Assembly (NCBI RefSeq): GCF_004402405.1
Contig: NZ_SOFE01000022.1
Coordinates: forward strand, 283,342 to 347,341
Length of the DNA stretch: 64,000 bases
DNA from: Cryobacterium levicorallinum
Lineage (GTDB): Bacteria; Actinomycetota; Actinomycetes; Actinomycetales; Microbacteriaceae
Reading direction: 5' to 3'
Shown: positions 19,560-27,029 of the stretch, piece after piece
How the letters are laid out: each line of letters begins with the position of its first letter
Position numbering within the stretch: position 1 is the stretch's first letter
Made by a program: the position numbers and the translations under genes
The notes under the pieces: model-generated
Database searches by the model: none
Seen by the model: the letters and a program-made list of their open reading frames with translations, nothing else
What the model was told of the DNA's origin: nothing

Positions 19560-20441
19560 ATGGGCATCACTCTGAACTTCACCAAGGGCCACGGCACGGG
19601 GAACGACTTCGTGCTGTTCGCTGATCCAGACGGAAAACTGGAACTGACTCCGGCACAGATTCGTGCCGTGTGCGACCGCAAGTTCGGAGTCGGTGCCGAC
19701 GGCATTATCCGTGCCGTGCGCAGCCAGAACCTGCCCGACGGTACTGCCGCCCTCGCCGAAGACGACGCGGCCGAGTGGTTCATGGACTACTGGAATGCCG
19801 ACGGCACCGTCTCGGAAATGTGCGGAAACGGCATCCGCGTCTACGCCAAATTCCTGATCGAAAACAACCTTGCCGAGCTGTTACCCGGTGACACCCTCAT
19901 TATCGGCACCCGCGGCGGCGTGCGCGACGTGCAGCGCAACGCCTCCGGTTTTCAGGTCGACCTCGGTCGGTGGAAGCTTAACGGCACCGAGCCGCTCGTG
20001 CGCACCAAGAACCTGCCCGTGGCCCGTCCGGGCCTCGGCATCAACGTCGGCAACCCGCACACGGTCGTCGCACTCGCCGACGACGACGAGCTGGATGCCG
20101 CTGACCTCACCTTCATTCCGCAGCTCGACCCGGAACCAGTCGGCGGCGTCAACATCGAATTTGTGGTGCCGAACGACCCGCTCGTCGTCAACGGCGTTGG
20201 GCGGTTCCGCATGCGCGTGCACGAGCGTGGCAGCGGGGAGACACTGTCGTGCGGCACCGGAGCGGTCGCGGCGGCCCTGGCTACCCGGCACTGGGCCGGG
20301 AAAGCGGCACCGCATCAGTGGCGGGTCGAGGTTCCCGGCGGCGTGCTCGGGGTACGGATGTTCCCGGCCGAGGATGGCGAGCACGTGTCGCTGTCCGGGC
20401 CGGCGGAGCTGGTGTTCGACGGGGTTCTGAACCTAGGCTGA
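19560..20441 (+). CDS. dapF: Diaminopimelate epimerase
   Basis: DapF converts LL- to meso-diaminopimelate for peptidoglycan and lysine. The 293-residue protein has the catalytic cysteine pair: Cys88 in EMCGNGIR and Cys231 in [12 protein letters not shown]. Length is typical. It starts 9 nt after miaA and likely has its own promoter (TAAACT at 19548). Together with dapB (976) and dapA (5573) it covers three steps of the pathway in this window. Confidence 0.97.
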   Translation: MGITLNFTKGHGTGNDFVLFADPDGKLELTPAQIRAVCDRKFGVGADGIIRAVRSQNLPDGTAALAEDDAAEWFMDYWNADGTVSEMCGNGIRVYAKFLIENNLAELLPGDTLIIGTRGGVRDVQRNASGFQVDLGRWKLNGTEPLVRTKNLPVARPGLGINVGNPHTVVALADDDELDAADLTFIPQLDPEPVGGVNIEFVVPNDPLVVNGVGRFRMRVHERGSGETLSCGTGAVAAALATRHWAGKAAPHQWRVEVPGGVLGVRMFPAEDGEHVSLSGPAELVFDGVLNLG

Positions 20442-20509
20442 CGCCGGTTTCTGGAGGTGGGGCCGGGCCGGCGGGTCATCCGCTCCTCGCTCAAACATTC
20501 GGACCTTCC

Positions 20510-20544
20510 GGGAGGTCTCCGCGAAAAGCGTGCGGAAACCTCCC
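20510..20544. terminator. Hairpin between convergent dapF and methyltransferase genes
   Basis: A 7-bp perfect stem (GGGAGGT 20510-20516 and ACCTCCC 20538-20544) sits between two converging stops; a smaller stem (GACCT/AGGTC) overlaps its left arm. No T-run follows on the plus strand. Confidence 0.35.
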
Positions 20545-20613
20545 AAAAGACCCGAAAACTCGCAACCCCGCGGAAAACCCCGCCGCCCCGGCCGGTTGAC
20601 CGGAATTTGGGGA

Positions 20614-21222
20614 CTAAGAGCGGTGCACCTGGAGTACTCGGAAGCCCTTGCTGATGGCCTCGCGGGTGGTCTCAAAGGTGTCGGGGAGTTCGGCAGCGAG
20701 CCAACGCTGGAGTGAGTCAGAGCCGAGGTTTCGCTGGATGACGAGCCAGGCATCCGCTTCGGATTCGAGGCGGGGCAGCCAGGTCTGCATGAGGCCGTGC
20801 AGCTCGTCCTTGCCGACGCGGATGGGCGGATTCGACCAAATGGTGCGAAAGCTGATGTCTGCGGGCACGTCGGCGGCGAGCACGGCCTTGACGTTGGTCA
20901 GGCCGAGGGTCGCGGCGTTGGTGCGCACGAGGTCGAGTGCGCGCTCGTTCACGTCCACGGCCCACACGGTGGACTCGGGGGAGGCCAGGGCGAGATGCAG
21001 CGCGATCGGACCCCAGCCGCAGCCGAGGTCGAGAAAATGACCGGTCAGGGGCGGCTCGGGGGCGTATTTCAGCAGTACCTCGGTGCCGGTGTCGATGTGG
21101 GAGGGGCTGAACACCGAGTTGGCGGTCGTGAGTTCATGATCCTGCCCGTGCAACTGCACTGTGATCTGTCGGGTTTTCAGTACGGTGCCGGGCGCCGGAG
21201 AAAAATAGTGGTCGGACGACAT
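20614..21222 (-). CDS. RsmC-like class I SAM-dependent methyltransferase
   Basis: The 202-residue protein has the SAM-binding motif LDLGCGWGPIALHLA and the NPP catalytic motif (WSNPPIRVG) of N2-guanine methyltransferases acting on RNA (RsmC/RlmG type). It is the single-domain form. It converges with dapF and is divergent from hflX, sharing a 40-bp intergenic region. The target RNA base is not determined by sequence. Confidence 0.88.
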   Translation of the reverse strand: MSSDHYFSPAPGTVLKTRQITVQLHGQDHELTTANSVFSPSHIDTGTEVLLKYAPEPPLTGHFLDLGCGWGPIALHLALASPESTVWAVDVNERALDLVRTNAATLGLTNVKAVLAADVPADISFRTIWSNPPIRVGKDELHGLMQTWLPRLESEADAWLVIQRNLGSDSLQRWLAAELPDTFETTREAISKGFRVLQVHRS

Positions 21223-21262
21223 AGGAGGAACCTTTCAACTTCGTTGAACTAAGGTTAATGGG
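21223..21262. promoter_or_regulatory. 40-bp divergent promoter region with a small palindrome
   Basis: The gap between the methyltransferase and hflX contains TTCAAC-TTC-GTTGAA (21234-21248) next to TAAGGT (21250-21255), which lies 7 nt before the hflX ATG. It is either a regulator site or a short hairpin. Confidence 0.4.
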
Positions 21263-22843
21263 ATGAATGATCCAACGGCGCCCCGCGGCAACGACGCAGT
21301 AGAAAACGAGCCCGTAGAACCGGCACTTGACGCCGATGATGTCGTGGCGCGCGTGTTGGCCAGCGCCGACAGTAAGGCTGCCGGCTATTCCCTGTTCCGT
21401 AGCGGATCGGCTCAGGCCCTGCAAACGCAGGCCTCCGGTGAATATGACGGCAGCGACCACGACGGTGACCAGTCCGAACGTGCCGACCGCAACGCCCTGC
21501 GTCGCGTCGGCGGCCTCTCCACCGAGCTTGAAGACGTCACCGAGGTGGAATACCGCCAGCTGCGCCTCGAAAACGTGGTCCTGGTGGGCGTCTACACGCA
21601 CGGCACCGTCGACGACGCCGAAAACTCTATGCGGGAACTGGCCGCCCTGGCCGAGACCGCCGGCGCAACCGTGCTCGACGGTTTGCTACAGCGTCGGGCC
21701 ACCCCCGACCCCAGCACCTACCTGGGCAAGGGCAAGGCCCAGGAAGTCGCCGACATCGTCAAGGCGCTCGGCGCCGACACCGTCATCGCCGACACCGAAC
21801 TCGCTCCCAGCCAGCGGCGTGCCCTCGAAGACGTGGTCAAGGTCAAGGTCATCGACCGCACCGCCGTGATCCTCGATATTTTCAGCCAGCACGCCAAAAG
21901 CCGGGAGGGTAAAGCGCAGGTCGAACTGGCTCAGATGGCCTACATGCTGCCGCGCCTGCGTGGCTGGGGTGACTCGATGTCTCGCCAGGCCGGTGGCCAG
22001 GTCGGTGGCACCGGGGCCGGCATGGGCTCGCGTGGTCCCGGTGAGACCAAGATCGAACTCGACCGTCGCCGCATTCACACCCGGATGTCCAAGCTGCGCA
22101 AGCAGATGGTTGAGATGAAACCCGCTCGCGAGGCCAAACGCGCCAACCGCAAGCGCAACTCCGTTCCCTCGGTCGCAATCGTCGGTTACACGAACGCTGG
22201 CAAGTCCAGCTTGCTGAACCGCATCACCAAGGCCGGAGTGCTCGTGGAGAACTCCCTCTTCGCGACCCTCGATGCCACCGTGCGAAAGTCGACGACCGCC
22301 GACGGCCGCCTGTACACCCTCACCGACACGGTCGGCTTCGTGCGCAACCTGCCGCACCAACTGGTTGAGGCGTTTCGTTCGACCCTGGAAGAAGTTGCCG
22401 ATGCCGACGTCATCGTGCACGTGGTGGACGGCTCCCACCCCGACCCGGTCGCGCAACTGGCGACCGTGCGCGATGTTATCTCCGAGGTCGGCGCCCGCGA
22501 CATACCCGAACTGGTCGTCTTCAATAAGAGCGACCTGATCAGCGACGATGACCGGCTTGTGCTGCGCGGCCTCGAGCCGAAGGCGACGTTCGTCTCGGCT
22601 CGAACCGGTGAGGGTATCGAAACCGTGCTTACCGCGGTGGCGCTGTTGCTGCCGACGCCGCAGATCGAACTCGACCTGCTCATTCCCTACGATCGAGGCG
22701 ACCTCATCGCCGTGCTGCACGATCAGGGCCGCATCGAGGCGACCGAGTACGTGGAAGCCGGTACTCACGTGACGGCGTTCGTCACCCTCGAGATCGAGCC
22801 CCAGTTCGCCCCGTTCGTGATTCTGTCCGCGCTCTCCGCGTAG
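21263..22843 (+). CDS. hflX: GTPase HflX
   Basis: HflX is a ribosome-associated GTPase that rescues or splits stalled 70S ribosomes. The 526-residue protein has an actinobacterial N-terminal extension, the HflX N-domain with a glycine-rich linker (GGQVGGTGAGMGSRGPGE), and a TRAFAC G domain with Walker A GYTNAGKS at 308-315, DTVGF and NKSD. No ribosome-binding site precedes the ATG; TAAGGT is 7 nt upstream. The conserved block ends here and the accessory island begins. Confidence 0.96.
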   Translation: MNDPTAPRGNDAVENEPVEPALDADDVVARVLASADSKAAGYSLFRSGSAQALQTQASGEYDGSDHDGDQSERADRNALRRVGGLSTELEDVTEVEYRQLRLENVVLVGVYTHGTVDDAENSMRELAALAETAGATVLDGLLQRRATPDPSTYLGKGKAQEVADIVKALGADTVIADTELAPSQRRALEDVVKVKVIDRTAVILDIFSQHAKSREGKAQVELAQMAYMLPRLRGWGDSMSRQAGGQVGGTGAGMGSRGPGETKIELDRRRIHTRMSKLRKQMVEMKPAREAKRANRKRNSVPSVAIVGYTNAGKSSLLNRITKAGVLVENSLFATLDATVRKSTTADGRLYTLTDTVGFVRNLPHQLVEAFRSTLEEVADADVIVHVVDGSHPDPVAQLATVRDVISEVGARDIPELVVFNKSDLISDDDRLVLRGLEPKATFVSARTGEGIETVLTAVALLLPTPQIELDLLIPYDRGDLIAVLHDQGRIEATEYVEAGTHVTAFVTLEIEPQFAPFVILSALSA

Positions 22844-23082
22844 CTTTTCGCTTCAAGTAGGGTGGACGCACGAGGAAACGATCTATTCCGCGGTTCCTTG
22901 TCTTCCTCGTTGTAGTAGTTGCATCGAGTTCCGCTCTCATGCTCGTCGTTCCGGCCAGTCTTGTTGCGCGTAGCCGTCGGGGTCGAGGGTTCGGCTGAGG
23001 CGTTTCCAGTGGCGGCCGGGCCCGCGAGCGGGGCGTCACCCTGACCGATACGTCCTGCGGTTAGTGGGCCGTGTCAAATCGG
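22844..23082 (+). other. Gap after hflX with an orphan reading frame
   Basis: A start-less open frame (22873-22998, + strand) would encode a basic segment, a hydrophobic stretch rich in Val/Leu (FLVFLVVVVA) and a basic tail ending RRGRGFG. It looks like a small membrane peptide that has lost its start codon, or chance. Nothing else is recognised in this gap. Confidence 0.25.
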
Positions 23083-24102
23083 TCAGATGCTCAACCGACG
23101 CAGCCGGGTGAGCCGACGGAGACCGTCGTTGGGTGAAAGACTTCGTGCCGGGTTGACGGCGCTTTCGAGGCGGTTGTGCACCGACGCCACGATTAGATGC
23201 ATCCCGATCGCGACCAAGCCGTCTTCGCCCGATCCGACCGGGTGCGGGGCGATGTGGATGTGCCGGCCGACGACGTTGACCGAAATTCGGCGCCGACGGG
23301 ATCCAGCCCCTACCGTGACCGCACCCTTTAGCCGGTACACCCCATCGGGCGGGTGCTCAAGAAGATCCACCAGCCGACCGGCGTCCACCGGCGCAAGGGC
23401 CGTCACCGTCACGGCGTCGGCATGCGGGTGGGGGTGTAGGTCACGAACCGGGCCAGAGCCGAGCAGCGCGGCGAACGATAGCTCGCCATCTGGAGCCGGT
23501 TCGAGCGCCGCGTCGAACACTAGCGCGGGGTCGAGGCGCCCCTGGGCCGTGCTGATAATGCGAGCCCAGGGATTGCGCTGCCGAATCCGATTAACGATGC
23601 GCGCCACCGCAGCTTCTCGTTCGGGCGGCGGGATACGGTCGGTCTTGTTGATCACAATGAGAGATGCCGCGGAATACCGCGCCAGCGCCAGGACACCGGT
23701 GTCGATGGTCTTGAAGTGTTCTACGGCGTCTACGATATCCACTAGCCCGCCGGGCCGTACGTTGGCAACTCCGCTGTAGCGGATGAGGCGGGCAAGAGCG
23801 GACGGCTCGGCCACGCCACTGGCCTCGACGATCACGGCGTCCAGTCGCAGCCGTGGCTGGGTGAGCGCGTCGAGGGCGGCATCAAGGCCGCCCGCGTCGG
23901 GCAGGCAGCACACGCATCCGCCACAGATGCCCGCCACCTCATCGATTTGGCCGATCGCCAAGCCAGCGTCGACGTTGAGGACGCCAAAGTCGTTGATGAC
24001 GACGCCCAGACGCGCGTCCGGGGCGCGCAGTAAGTGATTGAGCACCGTGGTTTTGCCGGCGCCGAGGTGGCCCGTCAGAGCGATCACCGGAACTTGCCGC
24101 AC
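23083..24102 (-). CDS. CobW/COG0523-family metal-chaperone GTPase (with CxCC)
   Basis: The 339-residue G3E GTPase starts with GTG and has Walker A GHLGAGKT (11-18), the family metal-binding motif Cys63-Val-Cys65-Cys66, an NKTD base-specificity motif and a CobW_C domain. A His-rich HPHPHAD segment lies near residue 220. COG0523 proteins hand metal (Zn, Co or others) to client enzymes, often under zinc limitation. It is the last gene of a three-gene minus-strand set whose first gene starts next to a Zur-like palindrome, so zinc is the likely metal; this is inference. Confidence 0.88.
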   Translation of the reverse strand: MRQVPVIALTGHLGAGKTTVLNHLLRAPDARLGVVINDFGVLNVDAGLAIGQIDEVAGICGGCVCCLPDAGGLDAALDALTQPRLRLDAVIVEASGVAEPSALARLIRYSGVANVRPGGLVDIVDAVEHFKTIDTGVLALARYSAASLIVINKTDRIPPPEREAAVARIVNRIRQRNPWARIISTAQGRLDPALVFDAALEPAPDGELSFAALLGSGPVRDLHPHPHADAVTVTALAPVDAGRLVDLLEHPPDGVYRLKGAVTVGAGSRRRRISVNVVGRHIHIAPHPVGSGEDGLVAIGMHLIVASVHNRLESAVNPARSLSPNDGLRRLTRLRRLSI

Positions 24103-24156
24103 AGCGGATGCCTCTCCTTCATTCGGTCGCGCCGCTGGCGGTCCAGCCGGCCCTGC

Positions 24157-24582
24157 CTACCGCTTATTAGGATGGCCCTGGATGGGCTTGCCGACGCCGA
24201 GGACGGCGTCTTGCAGCAGGAGGGGTACGTCGTTGGCTGGCATTTCGCCGGGCAACGGTCCGCCGCCGCGAATCCACCCGAGGAGCGCGTCCAGGATTGC
24301 GGGCCGGTCCACGCCACCCAACCATACGGATGGTCCGGTCGTGCCGGTGACTCCATCGCGGCGGGCAACAGCGGCGACTGCCCCATTGGCGCAGGCGCCC
24401 AAGCAGGGTGCGGACACGAGCACGGCGCCGCGACCGCTCACGATCGTGGTGCGCACTATGTCGGTGCCGGTCTGGTCATCGGCCAGCCGGTGCAGAGCCT
24501 CGCAGCGGTGTCCGGTGCAGAGAGCGACGAGTGGGCCGCTCGCGCCGGGAACGATCGAGGTGTGAGTGTGGGGGCTGGTCAT
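24157..24582 (-). CDS. Thioredoxin-like [2Fe-2S] ferredoxin-domain protein
   Basis: I place the start at 24582 (MTSPHTHTS), because AAGGGAG lies 6 nt upstream on the minus strand; a longer frame to 24636 overlaps the preceding stop and has no such site. The 141-residue product shows a C-x4-C pair (CTGHRC) and about 35 residues later a C-x3-C pair (CLGAC), the cysteine pattern of thioredoxin-like [2Fe-2S] ferredoxins. It sits between two COG0523 GTPase genes. Its role in metal handling is inferred from position only. Confidence 0.75.
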   Translation of the reverse strand: MTSPHTHTSIVPGASGPLVALCTGHRCEALHRLADDQTGTDIVRTTIVSGRGAVLVSAPCLGACANGAVAAVARRDGVTGTTGPSVWLGGVDRPAILDALLGWIRGGGPLPGEMPANDVPLLLQDAVLGVGKPIQGHPNKR

Positions 24583-24625
24583 AGTTGTCTCCCTTGCGGT
24601 GTGTTGCGGATGGGGCGGTGCCGTT

Positions 24626-25663
24626 TCAGTCGTCATCCTGGTTGAGGTCCCAGGCCGGGAACGGGTCGGTCAGGCTCCGCCACTCCATGGGACCGCCGAT
24701 GAACTCGCGATCGTCGAGCAAGCAAGCGTCAAGGTTCGCGGTGAGTCGGGCGCCGTCAAGGTTTCGGCCAAAGAAGGCGATTTCCTGACCCCATGGCGAC
24801 TCGGGGTCGTGGCTGCCCATGCTGGTCGGCTCGAATGCGATGGTGGGACCGGCGCTGTTCCACGACCCGACGACGTGCGGGCGCGATGCCAGTCTGAACA
24901 ATCCACGGGAGCGGAGGATCTCGCCGGACTCGGTGGACGTGTCGCTGAGGAAGCTGGCGAGGCGGCCCGGGTGAAAGGGGCGGGGATCCCGGTAGACGAC
25001 GTAACCGAGACCGGTGCGGCCCGAAGCTAACAGCCCCTCGCCGTTCAGCTGTCGGATCCAGCCGGGGCTCTGCTGCAGCCAAGTGAGCATGTCCACCCGG
25101 GGTGGCAACCACGCACTGACCGAGCTGTGCCCGTGACGGGCGAAGATCACCTGGCAGGACGGGTTGAGCAGTCTCACGAAGTCGCGCAGGTCCGCGCACT
25201 CGGCGGCGGTGGAGAGATCGGTCTTGTTGATCACCACCACGCTGGCCCACTCGATCTGTTGCACAAGGGCATCGGCCACCGTGCGGTCGTGCTCACCGTG
25301 GGTGGCGCAGGGCTGCGGTGGCTCGGGTGCGAGTTTATCGCTGCGTATGTCCCGCCAGAAGGTGGACGCATCGAGCACGCTGACGAAATTTCCCAGGCGG
25401 ATGGCGCCGGCTTCCGAGTGCAGAACTAGGTCACCGCCGGCGGCCATGACCGCGACGGCCACCTCGAGCGGCACGGCGGATGGGTGGATCTCCAGCATGA
25501 CCTCGCTCCGAGTGCCGGTGCCCGCGATGGCCCCACTGACGGCGGCCCGATCGGCACCGTCCAGACTGATGCTGGTTCGGCCGCTCGCGCGAGCGATGGA
25601 GGACTTGCCGGCGCCGGCGAGGCCGCTCACGAGGTTCAGGGTGAGGAATGAAGGCGATGTCAT
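24626..25663 (-). CDS. COG0523-family GTPase lacking the CxCC metal motif
   Basis: The 345-residue protein has Walker A GLAGAGKS near 15-22, NKTD and a C-terminal CobW_C domain (GYVVYRDPRPFHPGRL, LASRPHVVGSWNSAG, DPFPAWD) like zinc-starvation COG0523 proteins of actinobacteria. The region that normally holds the switch and the CxCC metal site is shortened and has no Cys triplet. Its ATG lies 13 nt from a palindrome resembling a Zur box shared with the divergent L36 gene, and TAGAGT on the minus strand is 7 nt upstream of the ATG. Function as a zinc chaperone is therefore doubtful without the motif. Confidence 0.82.
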   Translation of the reverse strand: MTSPSFLTLNLVSGLAGAGKSSIARASGRTSISLDGADRAAVSGAIAGTGTRSEVMLEIHPSAVPLEVAVAVMAAGGDLVLHSEAGAIRLGNFVSVLDASTFWRDIRSDKLAPEPPQPCATHGEHDRTVADALVQQIEWASVVVINKTDLSTAAECADLRDFVRLLNPSCQVIFARHGHSSVSAWLPPRVDMLTWLQQSPGWIRQLNGEGLLASGRTGLGYVVYRDPRPFHPGRLASFLSDTSTESGEILRSRGLFRLASRPHVVGSWNSAGPTIAFEPTSMGSHDPESPWGQEIAFFGRNLDGARLTANLDACLLDDREFIGGPMEWRSLTDPFPAWDLNQDDD

Positions 25664-25670
25664 GCCTGCT

Positions 25671-25676
25671 ACTCTA
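25671..25676 (-). promoter_or_regulatory. Putative -10 hexamer (TAGAGT, minus strand) of the COG0523 gene
   Basis: Read on the minus strand, TAGAGT lies 7 nt before the ATG at 25663. The palindrome at 25677-25695 would fill the -10/-35 spacer. Confidence 0.4.
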
Positions 25677-25695
25677 ATTGATATGTATTCTCAAT
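25677..25695. promoter_or_regulatory. Zur-box-like palindrome between L36 and COG0523 genes
   Basis: The 15-nt core TGATATGTATTCTCA sits inside ATTGA...TCAAT and resembles the actinobacterial Zur consensus TGAAAATnATTnTCA at most defined positions. It overlaps a plausible -10 (TATTCT, 25686-25691) for the plus-strand L36 gene and the promoter spacer of the minus-strand GTPase, so one repressor could control both. Confidence 0.6.
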
Positions 25696-25710
25696 AAGGA
25701 AGAAATGGTC

Positions 25711-25860
25711 ATGAAGGTACGCAATTCGCTCAAGAAGCTCCCTGGCGCCCAAATCGTGCACCGGCGCGGTCGGGTGTTCGTGAGCGACAAGAAGATCCCC
25801 GCGCCTGAAAGCCCCACACGGCTGGTCCTGCCCGTAACCGACCGGCCACCGACTCCGTAG
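25711..25860 (+). CDS. rpmJ: Zinc-independent (type B) ribosomal protein L36, apparently frameshifted at its C-terminus
   Basis: The ATG at 25711 follows AAGGAAG. The first 30 residues (MKVRNSLKKLPGAQIV, then RRGRVFVSDKKIP) match the cysteine-free L36 paralogue that replaces the zinc-ribbon L36 under zinc starvation. After residue 30 the frame departs from the family. Skipping one base (G at 25801) restores RLKAPHGWSCP and a stop at 25835-25837, close to the family ending RFKARQG. As written, the frame continues to 25860 with a 19-residue unrelated tail. Either a sequencing error or a real mutation. Divergent COG0523 genes and the Zur-like site fit a zinc-starvation role. Confidence 0.75.
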   Translation: MKVRNSLKKLPGAQIVHRRGRVFVSDKKIPAPESPTRLVLPVTDRPPTP

Positions 25861-26164
25861 ACGCGGTCGACCTGTCAACCGGTGAGACCGCCGCCTCGAC
25901 CAAGCCGCCGGAGCACCCGGTGAGATCGCAGTCATCACCGACAACTGCACCGCTGCGGGATGCCGTCATGCTGCCAGGTGCTGGTCCAGCAAACCCCATC
26001 CGCGCATGAAGCCGCGACAAGCGTGACAATACGGCACCACTCGAGTCTTCCCTGCCGCCTGCGGAACATGCCCAACCCGGGAACGAATACATCGTCGATC
26101 GCTCATGTATCTGGTTGGCTGGATCTGCTAGCAGTTGCCTAGACGGATCCACAAGGAGAACAGC
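25861..26164. other. 304-bp gap without a recognised gene
   Basis: Between the L36 gene and the His-rich gene I see no coding sequence of known type on either strand. AAGGAGAA at its right end is the ribosome-binding site of the His-rich protein. Confidence 0.4.
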
Positions 26165-26320
26165 ATGCCCCTCAGCGACACCCATGCAGAGCACGCGGTC
26201 GCGGACCACCAACACGGCGACAACTGCGGCCACCAAGCCATCAGTCACGACGACCACACGGACTACGTGCATGGCACGCACCACCACGCTTTGCACGGCG
26301 ACCACTACGACGAGCACTAG
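26165..26320 (+). CDS. Small histidine-rich putative metal-binding protein
   Basis: The ATG at 26165 follows AAGGAGAA with good spacing. The 51-residue product contains 14 histidines, eight aspartates and one cysteine, with clusters such as THHHALHGDH, and no hydrophobic segment. Similar His/Asp-rich small proteins occur in actinobacteria and are sometimes labelled zinc transporter or metal-binding; the sequence supports cytoplasmic metal binding or buffering, not transport. It lies between the zinc-starvation genes and the chromate operon. Confidence 0.7.
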   Translation: MPLSDTHAEHAVADHQHGDNCGHQAISHDDHTDYVHGTHHHALHGDHYDEH

Positions 26321-26457
26321 CTAGACGGCGTCCTTCCCGGCTACGGCTCGTCCAACGGTTTATTGCATTTCATTGGTTGTGAGACGGTGGCATGTGTTGA
26401 ATCTCGGCTGTGGGCAAGCTCCCTGTCTGCGCGACGCCGCTGACCTCCGCCTTAGAA

Positions 26458-26477
26458 AGTGTAACTATGGTTACACT
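26458..26477. promoter_or_regulatory. Perfect palindromic operator overlapping the chrB -10
   Basis: AGTGTAAC-TATG-GTTACACT is a perfect 8+8 inverted repeat. Its right arm contains TACACT (26472-26477), placed 6 nt before the ATG at 26484, the same spacing as the leaderless promoters elsewhere in the window. A bound dimer would block the promoter, so this is the likely chromate-responsive operator. Confidence 0.7.
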
Positions 26478-26483
26478 AGAATT

Positions 26484-27029
26484 ATGGATCTGACCTCTCC
26501 GCCGCCCGAAACGCACCCGTGGGTGTTGTTGAGCTATCACCTGCCCCGTGAACCGTCGGCGCCCAGAATCGCGCTCTGGAGGAGGTTCAAAGTCCTAGGC
26601 GTCGTCAGGTTGCAGACCAATCTCGTAGCCCTTCCCGCCGAGGCCAAAACTCGTGAACAGCTGGAGTGGCTCGCCGAACAGGTAGTGCACAACGGCGGCG
26701 AGGCGGGAGTGTGGCTGGCAACGGCCGGGTCTCAACGTCAAGAACAGGACCTGGTCGCGTCCATGACGGCAGACCGGGTCGCGGAATACCGCACACTCGC
26801 GGAGGCTGTGGTTCAGGCCCAGCCCCTGATCGGCACCGCCCGGACCACAGCGATCAAGAAGTTGCGCCGCGAGTGGCGGGACATCAGCCGGCGGGACTAT
26901 TTTCCCCCGCCGGCCAAAGAGGTAATCTCCCGTCTGTTGGACGAGATGGCCCGGTCCGCCCTGGACGGCGCTGTCGGAGCTGGCGACATTGTCGGCGTTG
27001 CAACCGACGCAGCCGGCGCGCCATCATGA
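26484..27029 (+). CDS. chrB1: ChrB N-terminal part (chromate-resistance regulator)
   Basis: I place the start at 26484 (MDLTSPPPETHPW) directly after the palindrome; a longer upstream frame crosses the operator. The 181-residue product matches the N-terminal domain of ChrB (WVLLSYHLPREPSAPRIALWRRFK, LLDEM). Full-length ChrB is one chain of about 300 residues; here the C-terminal half is a separate gene overlapping by 4 nt (ATGA). ChrB is the chromate-sensing regulator of chr operons. Split ChrB (N-term and C-term genes) has been described in Arthrobacter, so this is a known actinobacterial variant. Confidence 0.85.
   Translation: MDLTSPPPETHPWVLLSYHLPREPSAPRIALWRRFKVLGVVRLQTNLVALPAEAKTREQLEWLAEQVVHNGGEAGVWLATAGSQRQEQDLVASMTADRVAEYRTLAEAVVQAQPLIGTARTTAIKKLRREWRDISRRDYFPPPAKEVISRLLDEMARSALDGAVGAGDIVGVATDAAGAPS

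Noticed and set aside
25730-26317. 195-codon minus-strand frame across the L36 and His-rich genes
   Set aside because: Its Val-rich start is the complement of the His-rich coding region; no ribosome-binding site or family match.
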